Shown here in pieces: positions 8,104-15,800 of a stretch of DNA of 18,344 nt. How positions within the stretch are numbered: the first letter of the stretch is position 1; each line of letters begins with the position of its first letter. Below the pieces are notes generated by a model. It had not been told where the DNA came from. It worked only from the letters and a program-made list of their open reading frames with translations, and ran no database searches. The DNA comes from JAYTQQ01 sp043746635. Lineage in GTDB: Bacteria > Bdellovibrionota > Bdellovibrionia > Bdellovibrionales > JAMPXM01. The stretch is taken from the NCBI GenBank assembly GCA_043746635.1, contig JAYTQQ010000267.1:1-18344 (forward strand), given 5' to 3'. Made by a program: the position numbers and the translations under genes.

Positions 8104-8140
8104 GCCTGATTGACAAAAGCTTCAGGCAGATTCATTGTCA
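8104..8140 (+). promoter_or_regulatory. candidate nfu promoter with two interleaved inverted repeats
   Basis: TTGACA at 8110-8115 is a perfect -35 element; 17 bases on, CATTGT (8133-8138) is a weak -10. GCCTGA (8104-8109) and TCAGGC (8122-8127) form a perfect 6-bp dyad around the -35. TGACAA (8111-8116) and TTGTCA (8135-8140) form a second dyad that overlaps the first. This could be an operator for a dimeric regulator, but I recognise no named binding motif. Confidence 0.35.
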
Positions 8141-8158
8141 GCCTTTCAAGGAGATTTT

Positions 8159-8752
8159 ATGTCAGAAACTGTTTTGGTCACTTACGAACCGACTCCCAAT
8201 CCAAATAGTCAAAAATTTCTCGTGAATCGAAAAATTTCGGATCAGAATCATGAATTCAAAAGAGCAGATTTAAATAGTACTTCCCCGCTGGCGCGGAAGC
8301 TGTTCGGGTTTCCGTGGGTAGACGCCGTTTTTATCGGCCAAGATTTCGTGAGCGTCACCAAACAAGATTGGGTCGATTGGGATGCACTGAGTGATGCCCT
8401 CGCGAGCTTGATCGCCGAGCACATCGACGATAACCAGGGCGTGATTGTTGAAGCAAAGCCATTAGCGGGCGCAGCAGCGGCTCCGAAGGGGTCTACGGCA
8501 TCGCACGCGGCAGATCCGTCAGACTCACCTGATGTTCAGATGATCAAAAGATTGCTCGATACCGAAATTCGTCCGGCCGTCGCAATGGACGGAGGAGATG
8601 TTATGTTTCATAAATATGAAAATAAAATTGTATATCTGCACATGCATGGTGCTTGTAATGGCTGTCCGAGTTCGACTTATACTTTGAAAACCGGTATTGC
8701 AACGAAGCTTCGCGAGTTCATTCCCGATATTGCGGATGTCGAGGCTGTTTGA
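8159..8752 (+). CDS. nfu: Nfu-type iron-sulfur cluster scaffold/carrier
   Basis: The protein carries and delivers Fe-S clusters to apoproteins in the cytosol. An N-terminal Nfu_N domain (about residues 4-88) shows TPNPNSQKF and FGFPWVDAVFIGQDFVSVTK. An Ala/Pro/Ser-rich linker spans about 100-122. The C-terminal NifU-like domain (about 125-197) has AMDGGDVMF and the cluster-binding CNGC motif with C166 and C169. I chose the ATG at 8159 because AAGGAG (8148-8153) precedes it by 5 bases; an in-frame TTG at 8135 would place that ribosome site inside the gene. It is a single-gene unit transcribed away from the aldolase operon and convergent with the phosphatase gene. The order Nfu_N plus NifU C-terminal domain is the usual one in proteobacterial and mitochondrial Nfu. 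Confidence 0.93.
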   Translation: MSETVLVTYEPTPNPNSQKFLVNRKISDQNHEFKRADLNSTSPLARKLFGFPWVDAVFIGQDFVSVTKQDWVDWDALSDALASLIAEHIDDNQGVIVEAKPLAGAAAAPKGSTASHAADPSDSPDVQMIKRLLDTEIRPAVAMDGGDVMFHKYENKIVYLHMHGACNGCPSSTYTLKTGIATKLREFIPDIADVEAV

Positions 8753-8798
8753 GTTTGTCGATTCTGCTGAGGAGTGGATGGCCGAGCAGGAGACAAAC
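8753..8798. other. convergent intergenic stem-loop
   Basis: A 7-bp perfect inverted repeat, GTTTGTC (8753-8759) and GACAAAC (8792-8798), encloses a nested 5-bp repeat, CTGCT (8764-8768) and AGCAG (8785-8789). It starts at the base after the nfu stop and lies between two convergent genes. There is no T-run on either side, so it is not a standard intrinsic terminator; mRNA end protection or factor-dependent termination is possible. Confidence 0.4.
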
Positions 8799-8820
8799 TT
8801 CAATCAACTGCCTGTAATGC

Positions 8821-9447
8821 TCAATGCGAAAAATAAGTTCGCAATTCAGAATTCGGCGTCAACATCGACTCATAAAAATACTCGTCCAAAGCGATCGTCG
8901 CCGTGCGATCCAGTCCGCCGTTGTGACCCGAAGCAACCCAGCGCGCATGTGCCGCATTAACGGATACGTTTAAAAACAAAACTTCGTAGAGCGCAGAAAG
9001 CAATCCCGTGCGATCTTTACCAAACTCGCAGTGGATAAATACTGGCTGCATGGCTGGATTATGCATGATCGAAAGTGCCTGCTCGACGTTGAATTTCTGC
9101 TGCGGAGTCATCGTGAAACTGCTGAGTCGCTCTGAAACCCAATCCATATGCAAATTCGTGACTGCTGCCCGTTCCATGGTTTGAAAACCCGGGAGTTCGC
9201 CGGGCTCGTTGTTGCCAATGGCGTATCCGAAAAGGTCGAAATCTCCACCTTGTAGATCAATAATCGTACGAACGCCTAAGGCATTCAGAGTCTTAAAATC
9301 TTCTGTTTTCGGACGAGATCCGCGATAAACTTTTTCGGCATCGACGACTGCAAATTTCGGAATGACGCGAGTCGCGTCCGCCAAAGAATCGGCCTTTGCA
9401 ACTCCAAAGCTGCACAACAATAAACTAACTAATAAAATATTTCTCAT
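8821..9447 (-). CDS. exported dual-specificity/tyrosine-type phosphatase
   Basis: A cysteine-dependent phosphatase with the P-loop HCEFGKDRTG: counting from my chosen start, C140 is the nucleophile and R146 binds phosphate. YRGSRP (41-46) is a typical early motif of the family, and HMDW (100-103) may hold the general acid. Residues 1-19 form a signal peptide ending VAKA|DS, so the enzyme probably works in the periplasm. I prefer the ATG at 9447, preceded by GGGGAG at 7-base spacing, over one at 9477 that adds ten residues before the signal core and overlaps the upstream gene. Substrates could be phosphotyrosine, inositol phosphates (PTP-like phytases share this P-loop) or another phosphoester; sequence does not decide. 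It is the last gene of the long yajC-secDF operon, 17 bases after the DUF366-like gene. Confidence 0.85.
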   Translation of the reverse strand: MRNILLVSLLLCSFGVAKADSLADATRVIPKFAVVDAEKVYRGSRPKTEDFKTLNALGVRTIIDLQGGDFDLFGYAIGNNEPGELPGFQTMERAAVTNLHMDWVSERLSSFTMTPQQKFNVEQALSIMHNPAMQPVFIHCEFGKDRTGLLSALYEVLFLNVSVNAAHARWVASGHNGGLDRTATIALDEYFYESMLTPNSELRTYFSH

Positions 9448-9464
9448 AATTTGGCTCCCCACCG

Positions 9465-10040
9465 TTATTTTACCCAATGAACTTTTTGAGTCGCAATTTC
9501 AGACGACTCGATTTCAGCACAGAATTTTCGCATGAGGCTTTCGGCAAAGTCACGAGGAAGAATGCCAAAATCACTCAGTGCGCAAGTTTTTACAGGAGTA
9601 TTTTCATTCGAAGTATTGACCGCAAAGTGTACCATTCCAGAAATGGGTGACAGAGTCGCTATACTGATGCTGAGTTTTCGGTCGTTCCAAAAAATATCGT
9701 CGCCATCTCGCTTGAACTCAGCGGCCTTCAGGGGAATCTTCTCTCGAACCAGTTCGAGACAAAGAGCCGCAAGCATTCGCTGCATGAGTACTGCGGCAAA
9801 AAGTGTGGTCTGAAATTTCTCGACGATAAAATGAAGCATGTTTGCTGACCTAATTTGGCTCAAGGCAAGGAGATCTTCACCGTCAACCATATGCTCAAAC
9901 GGAATATCGCAGGGCCCCTGCCAAGCACAAATCGAATCGCCCAAAACCGAATAACCGAGGTAACCAAAGAGAGATTTCAACTGGCTTCCGTCGTACTTAA
10001 ATTCTTCGTCGATCCATTTTTGTTTCAAGATTTCATCCAT
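9465..10040 (-). CDS. DUF366-like conserved protein, translationally coupled to queC
   Basis: I recognise this as resembling DUF366, a family of about 190 residues known mostly from archaea and scattered bacteria, with structures but, to my knowledge, no assigned reaction. Family-like segments are IDEEFKYDGSQL (10-21), LGDSICAWQGPCDIP (33-47), EHMVDGEDL (49-57), MLHFIVEKF (68-76), RKLSISIATLSPISGMVHF (121-139) and the C-terminal PRDFAESLMRKF. Conserved acids, His and Cys are plentiful enough for an enzyme. No signal peptide or membrane segment is visible. Its ATG lies inside the end of queC, an overlap of 16 bases, with no clear ribosome site of its own, so translation is probably coupled to QueC. 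A role in preQ0/queuosine metabolism is suggested by this pairing alone and is an inference. Confidence 0.75.
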   Translation of the reverse strand: MDEILKQKWIDEEFKYDGSQLKSLFGYLGYSVLGDSICAWQGPCDIPFEHMVDGEDLLALSQIRSANMLHFIVEKFQTTLFAAVLMQRMLAALCLELVREKIPLKAAEFKRDGDDIFWNDRKLSISIATLSPISGMVHFAVNTSNENTPVKTCALSDFGILPRDFAESLMRKFCAEIESSEIATQKVHWVK

Positions 10041-10699
10041 TTCGTTTTAAGATTATTGAGATTTGCCGCCCTTACGAATCTCTTACACGACTCGCACTCT
10101 CCACAAGGAGTCAAAGCTTCGAAATAGCAAGGCCATACGAGCTCGAAATCCATTCCGAGTTCGACTCCACGCTTGATGATTTCTGATTTTGTTAAGTTTG
10201 TCGTGAAACATTTCACCTCAACTTTATTCGAAGTCGAAAATTCAAAGGCTTTTGTTTGCTGAATTAAAAACCCTTGAGAATTGTCCGGAAAGGTCGCGGC
10301 TTCTTCGGCGTTAAACCCTGGCACGATCCATTCGGCGCGGAGACTCTCTGCAAATCCGGCGGCAATGTTCAGTAAAATACCATTTCGATTTGGAACCCAA
10401 ACAGATTTTGCAGTCTCACGTGAAACCTTGAGATCATCAATGCGAACTTCCGAAGTCGGAATTTCTTTGCTTCGATCAACTAATGACGAAGTTCCGAAAT
10501 CAATCATCCACGGAAGATCAATCAAGCGGTGTTTGACTTTCATTTTCAAGCAAAGCTTTTGCGAGAATTCAATTTCTCTCATGGCCGAACGTTGACCGTA
10601 GTTGAAAGTCACCGCCAAGACGACACTCGAATTGCGAAGAGCTTCGTATAAATTAAGACTTGAATCGAGACCAGCCGAAAGCAAAACCACCGAGCGCAT
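10025..10699 (-). CDS. queC: 7-cyano-7-deazaguanine (preQ0) synthase
   Basis: QueC turns 7-carboxy-7-deazaguanine into preQ0 with ATP and ammonia in queuosine synthesis. The PP-loop is LLSAGLDSS (6-14); the usual form is SGGLDS, so Ala replaces one Gly. FNYGQRSAMRE (32-42), VPNRNGILL (102-110) and PGFNAEEAATFPD (127-139) match the family. The zinc site is complete: C191, C199, C202 and C205 (WPCY and CGECESC). The 224-residue length is normal. The start lies one base after the stop of the basic-protein gene, and the end overlaps the DUF366-like gene. The earlier enzymes QueD and QueE are not in the window. Confidence 0.95.
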   Translation of the reverse strand: MRSVVLLSAGLDSSLNLYEALRNSSVVLAVTFNYGQRSAMREIEFSQKLCLKMKVKHRLIDLPWMIDFGTSSLVDRSKEIPTSEVRIDDLKVSRETAKSVWVPNRNGILLNIAAGFAESLRAEWIVPGFNAEEAATFPDNSQGFLIQQTKAFEFSTSNKVEVKCFTTNLTKSEIIKRGVELGMDFELVWPCYFEALTPCGECESCKRFVRAANLNNLKTKWMKS

Positions 10700-10700
10700 T

Positions 10701-11018
10701 TTACTTCGCCTTATTTTTCAATGACTTTTTCTTTTTTGTTGAATTGAGACTCTCGCGAATAGCTGAAGCTCTCAATAAAACGGCGCGTCCGAGTATTCCC
10801 GTCAACCCATTTCTCTCAGCCAGTCCGGATGAAAAATTTTCGAGCCTTTCGAGCGATTTGTTGATGCGACTGAGACTCGAATGAGGAAGATTTAAGAGTT
10901 TTTCATCGATCTTGCTCTGATTTTGACGTCTCGAAGTTTTTTTCTTAAGAACTGTCTTCTTGCGAACGATAGGCTTTTTGCCTTTTTTTCTAGCTGGTCT
11001 CAGTGGGCGTTTTTTCAT
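10701..11018 (-). CDS. small, very basic protein of unknown function
   Basis: A 105-residue protein I do not recognise. Its first 32 residues hold 17 Lys or Arg, in clusters such as RKKGKK and LKKKTSRR, and its last 13 hold seven Lys. Between them is a less charged, probably helical middle (about 36-92), with SLSRINKSLERLENFSSGL and NGLTGILGRAVLLRASAI. There are no cysteines, no signal peptide and no membrane segment. Basic tails of this kind suit nucleic-acid or ribosome contact, but that is inference. The ATG is 15 bases after the recJ stop without an obvious ribosome site, and the stop is one base before queC. This tight packing on both sides, with no room for another gene, supports it as real. 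Confidence 0.6.
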   Translation of the reverse strand: MKKRPLRPARKKGKKPIVRKKTVLKKKTSRRQNQSKIDEKLLNLPHSSLSRINKSLERLENFSSGLAERNGLTGILGRAVLLRASAIRESLNSTKKKKSLKNKAK

Positions 11019-11033
11019 AGGAACAGCTATTTA

Positions 11034-12752
11034 TCAGGCATCATTCACTTTCACAAGGTGTTTGATTTGGAGCTGAATCGTGCGATTTCCGAGAAATTCA
11101 TTCCAGCTCACTTCGACGAGGGCTTCGACGTGGTCACCCACCTCGAAACTTTTTGATTCGGGGCCAAACCAGATCGCCCTTAAGCTGCTTGAGTCTTTCG
11201 ATTTGAGCTCAAGGCTCAAATGCCCACCTTTGAGTTCGCGAATTTTCTGAATTTTAGTACCCACTAACTTCAATATCGGCATGACGTTACCGACACCGAT
11301 CGGCACGAAATGATCAAACCACTGCATAAAATCAGGATTGATCTGTTCAAGCCGCGCTTCTGAATCGTAGTGAACGACCTGCGCATGCGGAGGTTTTGCC
11401 TCGCTATAATACTCGTTCAATTGATCTCTAAAAGCGTCAGTCTGCTCGCTCGATAATTCAAAACCTGCCGCTTGAGCATGTCCGCCGAACTGCTTGAGAG
11501 CGTCGGTGCAAAAGCCCAGAGCTTCTGTCAAATTTAATTTTGAACCAGGAGGAAGTCGGCAACTCCCCGTGATTTTATCATCTTCGACCGAGCCCACAAA
11601 AGTTGGAAGTAAAAATTCTTGCGATAGTTTCGTCGCGAGCAAGCCTAAAATTCCTCGGTGAAATTCACTGGACGATACCCAAATAAATTTCTGCGGTGAA
11701 TTTTTACGAAGCTCTTGGATTGCAATATCTTCGGCTTTTTTCTGAAGTCCTCGGCGATCTTCGTTTACGCCCAAAACTTCAGTGACGATCGACCGCGATT
11801 TTTTTTCGTCATCAAGCAAATAAAGATCCAGCGGACGAATCGAAGTTTCGAGTCTAGAGAGTGCATTTAACTTCGGCGCAAATTTCATCGTGACGTCTGA
11901 ACTCGTGAGGTTTTTAAAAAGCCCAAGCTCCCGCAAGAGAATTTTTAGCCCCGGTCTTTTCGTTTCGGATAGGGCGACGAGACCGTGTTTGCACAAAATG
12001 CGATTTTCATCCACAAGCGGCACCATATCGGTCAAAGTCGCGATCGCAAAACAATCAAGTAAGACTTTCGGATCGAAATCATTTAGGAGAAGTCCGAGCT
12101 GCCCCATCTCTCTCTTCAGTGCGAGCACTAAAAAAAATGCAACGCCTGCGCCACAAAGATGCTGAAGCTTTGAAGTACAGTCCTTGCGGTTCGGATTCAC
12201 GACCGCAAATGCCCGAGGAATTTCTTCTGGAGGCAAATGGTGATCGGTCACGATCACTTGCATTCCGAGCGAATTTGCAAAATCGACTTCGGCCCTGTTC
12301 GAGATTCCGAGATCGATACTGATCAAGAGCCTTGCACCTTGATCGTATAATTTTTGAATGGCGGCTGATTTCAAACCGTAGCCTTCTAGCAAACGGCTAG
12401 GCTGATACAATAAAAAATCTTTAAAGCCTAAGAGTTCAAGCGCACGGGCAAATAAGGCAATACCCGAGGTTCCGTCGAGATCGTAGTCCGCGTAGACGCA
12501 AATTTTTTCGCCCGATTTAAAAGCCTCAACGAAACGATCAACGGCCTTTTTAAGATCGATAATCGTAAGTGGATCACGCAAATCTTTTAGACTTGGAGTT
12601 AGCCAAGTGAGAATTTCTTCTTCGCTTTTAAATCCACGACTTTTCAAAATGTCGAAAATCAAACTTGGGATACGAGCCGATTTTTGAAAAGCAGGAGTTT
12701 CTCCTTGAGGAGATTCTCGTTGCTTCCAATTTTCGGTAGGATTTTGCTGCAA
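11034..12752 (-). CDS. recJ: single-stranded-DNA-specific 5'-3' exonuclease RecJ
   Basis: RecJ degrades single-stranded DNA 5'-3' in recombination and mismatch repair. The DHH core shows ADYDLDGTSG (88-97; D89, D91, D93), SIDLGIS (145-151; D147), VTDHHLPP (168-175), LCGAGVAFF (199-207) and ATLTDMVPL (238-246). FAPKLNALSRL (291-301) and HRGILGLLATKL (365-376) follow. The DHHA1 domain has GGHAQAAGFEL (423-433), and an OB-like C-terminal part starts around VPIGVGN (483-489). The 572-residue length is normal. The start is TTG, one base after the secF stop; no ATG or GTG occurs upstream before an in-frame stop, and no ribosome site is visible, so coupling to secF is likely. recJ next to secDF is a known arrangement in several bacterial groups. 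Confidence 0.93.
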   Translation of the reverse strand: MQQNPTENWKQRESPQGETPAFQKSARIPSLIFDILKSRGFKSEEEILTWLTPSLKDLRDPLTIIDLKKAVDRFVEAFKSGEKICVYADYDLDGTSGIALFARALELLGFKDFLLYQPSRLLEGYGLKSAAIQKLYDQGARLLISIDLGISNRAEVDFANSLGMQVIVTDHHLPPEEIPRAFAVVNPNRKDCTSKLQHLCGAGVAFFLVLALKREMGQLGLLLNDFDPKVLLDCFAIATLTDMVPLVDENRILCKHGLVALSETKRPGLKILLRELGLFKNLTSSDVTMKFAPKLNALSRLETSIRPLDLYLLDDEKKSRSIVTEVLGVNEDRRGLQKKAEDIAIQELRKNSPQKFIWVSSSEFHRGILGLLATKLSQEFLLPTFVGSVEDDKITGSCRLPPGSKLNLTEALGFCTDALKQFGGHAQAAGFELSSEQTDAFRDQLNEYYSEAKPPHAQVVHYDSEARLEQINPDFMQWFDHFVPIGVGNVMPILKLVGTKIQKIRELKGGHLSLELKSKDSSSLRAIWFGPESKSFEVGDHVEALVEVSWNEFLGNRTIQLQIKHLVKVNDA

Positions 12753-12753
12753 T

Positions 12754-13746
12754 TTAAGCAGGTACCGCTGAAGTTTTGATTTTTTTAGAGTTCAGCGCAT
12801 CCATGACAAGAATCAAAGGAGCCGCAACGTAGACAGATGAATAAGTTCCGATAACGATACCGATTACGAGTGTAAATCCGATGTCTGAAATAACTCCTCC
12901 ACCTAGTAAATATAGCGAAGTCACAGCCATCAAAGTACAGCCGGCAGTGAGGATTGTTCGGCCTAACATATCGTTGACGGCTTTATTGATGATAAACTTG
13001 AGCCCTCGGTCACGGTAATGCGGATAAGTTTCTCGAATTCGGTCGTACGTCACGATCGTATCATTCAGGGAGTAACCGATGAGAGTGAGAACTGCGGCCA
13101 TGATCTGAACATTCACTTCACGTCCAAGAATCGCAAAAATTCCCAAGGTAAAAATAGAATCATGGATAAGGCACACCACGGCGCCTGGTGCGTATTTATA
13201 ATCGAAGCGAATCGCCACGTAAATAAGGATCACGAGAAAGCTATAGAAGGCCGCGAGCAATCCATTTCGTTTTAACTCGGACCCAACTTGAGGACCAACC
13301 GTGTCGATCCGACGAATGGCATCGCCTCCGAGTTGGTATTTTTCTTTTAAGCCCGTCGTTAGTTTTTTAACGTCGGTACGTTCTACTTCAGCGTTTTCTT
13401 TGTCGGTTCCAGATTTGACTGATTCCATGCGGATCAAAAATTCATTTTGATCACCAAAGCTTTGCACGCTGGTATTTTTAAGACCAATGCTCTCGGTATA
13501 CTTTCGTAACTCCGAAGCATCGGTTTTTTGCGCAAACTTCACTTGCACTTCAGTTCCGCCGGCGAAATCGATTCCGTAGTTGAATCCTTTGCCGAAGATC
13601 ACCAGCAAAGAAATCACGGTTGCAATCGCAGAAATTCCACCCATGAGAGGAGCGAGTTTTACGAAGTCCCAACGCCCAAAGCCCACTTTTTCACCGCGAG
13701 CTCCAGAACCAGTCACCTCAGGTTGCTTAACACCAGGTTTTGCCAT
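12754..13746 (-). CDS. secF: protein translocase subunit SecF
   Basis: Inner-membrane partner of SecD. The pair uses proton-motive force to finish Sec-dependent export on the periplasmic side. The first membrane helix (about 33-52) is followed by GIDFAGGTEVQV (58-69), a periplasmic domain to about 155, and five C-terminal helices. The fourth-helix motif is GYSLNDTIVTYDRIRE (224-239, family GYSINDTVVVFDRIRE). The 330-residue length is typical. AAGAGGAG lies between the secD stop and the ATG. The N-terminus has a Gly/Lys-rich cytoplasmic stretch of about 30 residues. Confidence 0.96.
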   Translation of the reverse strand: MAKPGVKQPEVTGSGARGEKVGFGRWDFVKLAPLMGGISAIATVISLLVIFGKGFNYGIDFAGGTEVQVKFAQKTDASELRKYTESIGLKNTSVQSFGDQNEFLIRMESVKSGTDKENAEVERTDVKKLTTGLKEKYQLGGDAIRRIDTVGPQVGSELKRNGLLAAFYSFLVILIYVAIRFDYKYAPGAVVCLIHDSIFTLGIFAILGREVNVQIMAAVLTLIGYSLNDTIVTYDRIRETYPHYRDRGLKFIINKAVNDMLGRTILTAGCTLMAVTSLYLLGGGVISDIGFTLVIGIVIGTYSSVYVAAPLILVMDALNSKKIKTSAVPA

Positions 13747-13758
13747 TTTTAACTCCTC

Positions 13759-15459
13759 TTAATGAACCGATAATTTCCATTTTAATTTACCAACAAAAAG
13801 ATCCAGCATTGCACGTGTAAAAAACACAGCCGTGAAAGTTTGAATCACCAAACCGCAAAGTAGAGTCACCGCGAAACCACGAACCGGACCGGTACCGAAA
13901 TACATGAGCACGACACACACCGCGATCGACATAATATTCGCATCGATAATACACGAGAACGCACGATGATAGCCTTCACGAATCGCACCCATGAGGTTGG
14001 CGCCCTTCGCCATTTCCTCTTTGATCCGCTCGTAAATAATCACGTTGGCATCGACGGCAATTCCGATGGTGAGCGCCATTCCGGCAACGCCCGGTAAAGT
14101 CAAAGTCGCGCCGAGTGAACTTAAAACCGCAAGGACGATTAAGATGTTAAGCGCCAAAGAAAGATCGGCAATGATTCCGAAACTTTTGTAGTAAAAAATC
14201 ATGAAGATGAAAACGATACCGGCGCCGACAAGCGCCGCCATCTGACCTTTGGCAATCGCATCGGCTCCTAAACTAGGCCCAACCGTTCGCTCTTCAAGTT
14301 GTTCAAGAGTTGCGGGCAATGCGCCGGCTCTCAGCGCCAAAGAAATCAATTTCGCCTCGTTTAAAGTTTTCGTGCGATCTCCGCTGCTACCGAGAGAAAT
14401 AACTCCGCGGCCACCCGTGATAGGAGTGTTAATGACGGGTGCTGAAGTCACAACTTTGTCGAGCACAATCGCCATTAATTTTTTAGCATTTTTAGTGGTC
14501 AGCTCACCGAACTGCTTCGCCCCTACCGGATCAAAAGCAAATTGCACTTCTGGTTTTGAATACTGATCAAGACCAACGTTGGCGTTGATCAAGCGATCAC
14601 CCGTCACACCCTCATTGGTTTTAAGTAACATGGGTCTACGACCGGCTTCCATGGTCTGCGCATTCGGTAACTTCTCAAAATACACGACGGTATTTTCTGG
14701 AAGCTTGCCTTTCAAAGCGGCGTTCACCTTTTCGATATACTCAGAATATTTCATGTCTTTAAATACAATTTTCTGATCTTTTTCGGCATCGACGACGAGT
14801 TTTTCAACTGCTTCTGGAGCCATGCCTTCAGATACCATCATGAAATCAAGATGCGCTGTTCGGTTGATAAGCTCTTTTGCAGAACTCGCATCTCTAATAC
14901 CAGGAAGCTGAACGAGAATACGATCGGTTCCTTGAGCGGTGATGCTAGGCTCTGCCACACCGAACTCATCAATACGATTACGAATCGTAGCGATCGCCTG
15001 CTCAAGAAGTCTTTGCTTGAAATCTCTTAAGTAAAGTTCGCCGTACTCGAAAGTCATTTTGTTGTCTTGAGTTTCACCCAGCTTAAGCATGTTCGAATAA
15101 TTTTTTTCGATATAAGCCTTGGCTTTATCACGGTCTTCAACAGATGCCGCATCGATTTGAATGACTGCTTTCACCGGATCTAAAACGCTAACTGAATTCA
15201 CTTTTATATTTTCTTTTTCATCTTTGAATTCAGTCGTGAGCGTCGCTGCCGTTCGGGTGACATCAGTTTTCACAACGCTATCAACATCGACTCGCAAAAC
15301 GAGATGTGATCCACCTTGAATGTCGAGACCGAGAATCATCTTATCTTTCGTGAACCACCAATGTTTGTCGGTGTTCATAAAATTTGGCACCGTCCAGCCG
15401 AGGGCCAGTAAGAAAACGACTCCGATAATGAGAAGGCGTGTGTTGAGACTTTCGATCAT
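13759..15459 (-). CDS. secD: protein translocase subunit SecD
   Basis: Inner-membrane RND-like export motor, working with SecF and YajC. A first helix (about 7-26) leads to LGLDIQGGSHLVLRVD (43-58), the conserved D1 motif. A large periplasmic domain runs to about residue 400 and includes RNRIDEFGVAEP and RILVQLPGI. Five helices follow, with GIAVDANVIIYERIKEE (466-482), the conserved fourth-helix motif carrying the proton-relay Asp. The 566-residue length lies between the short and long SecD forms. The ATG overlaps the yajC stop by 4 bases (ATGA). Confidence 0.97.
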   Translation of the reverse strand: MIESLNTRLLIIGVVFLLALGWTVPNFMNTDKHWWFTKDKMILGLDIQGGSHLVLRVDVDSVVKTDVTRTAATLTTEFKDEKENIKVNSVSVLDPVKAVIQIDAASVEDRDKAKAYIEKNYSNMLKLGETQDNKMTFEYGELYLRDFKQRLLEQAIATIRNRIDEFGVAEPSITAQGTDRILVQLPGIRDASSAKELINRTAHLDFMMVSEGMAPEAVEKLVVDAEKDQKIVFKDMKYSEYIEKVNAALKGKLPENTVVYFEKLPNAQTMEAGRRPMLLKTNEGVTGDRLINANVGLDQYSKPEVQFAFDPVGAKQFGELTTKNAKKLMAIVLDKVVTSAPVINTPITGGRGVISLGSSGDRTKTLNEAKLISLALRAGALPATLEQLEERTVGPSLGADAIAKGQMAALVGAGIVFIFMIFYYKSFGIIADLSLALNILIVLAVLSSLGATLTLPGVAGMALTIGIAVDANVIIYERIKEEMAKGANLMGAIREGYHRAFSCIIDANIMSIAVCVVLMYFGTGPVRGFAVTLLCGLVIQTFTAVFFTRAMLDLFVGKLKWKLSVH

Positions 15460-15800
15460 GATTTAACCTCGTCTTGCAAACCGGCTATTTGGGTTCTTAA
15501 TATTTTAATTTTAACATTCGAAGCAATTTCGAGAGTCACGAATGCTTCAGTGAGACCTTCAACACTTCCGAGAATGCCGCTCGCGGTGACGATGCGGTCG
15601 CCGCGCTTGAGACCTTCTAAAAAGGATTTTTGTTGTTTCTGTTTTTTGACCTGAGAACGAGATTGCATATACATGATAATCCCGAAAGCGAACAAAAATG
15701 GAACTGCCTGCATCCAAGCTGGTGCTCCGCCACCTGCGGCCTGAGCAAACACGGGGGTTACCGAAACAAAAATAGATGCGAATAAAGCCAAAGTTTTCAA
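15456..15800 (-). CDS. yajC: YajC, accessory subunit of the SecDF complex
   Basis: Small single-span inner-membrane protein bound to SecDF. An N-terminal hydrophobic stretch ending VFA|QA looks like a signal segment, then the usual membrane helix (about 31-46, VPFLFAFGIIMYM) and the soluble part follow: RSQVKKQKQQKSFLEGLKRG, then DRIVTASGILGSVEGL and a C-terminal VKIKILRTQIAGL. Length is 114 residues. The start is TTG at 15800, with AAGGAG 7 bases before it; an in-frame TGA just upstream rules out an earlier start, and the nearby ATG at 15816 is out of frame. It begins the long operon, 106 bases after tgt; I see no convincing promoter or terminator in that gap, so transcription may also continue from tgt. 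Confidence 0.94.
   Translation of the reverse strand: MKTLALFASIFVSVTPVFAQAAGGGAPAWMQAVPFLFAFGIIMYMQSRSQVKKQKQQKSFLEGLKRGDRIVTASGILGSVEGLTEAFVTLEIASNVKIKILRTQIAGLQDEVKS

Noticed and set aside
8135..8158. TTG at 8135 as a longer nfu start.
   Set aside because: The AAGGAG at 8148-8153 would then be inside the gene, while it is ideally placed for the ATG at 8159.
8736..8823. A + strand frame starting within the nfu end reads plausibly (RLFEFVDSAEEWMAEQE) and recalls the N-terminus of GNAT acetyltransferases.
   Set aside because: It overlaps nfu, becomes antisense shadow of the phosphatase gene after about 30 codons, has no ribosome site, and the same bases form a nested hairpin that explains them better.
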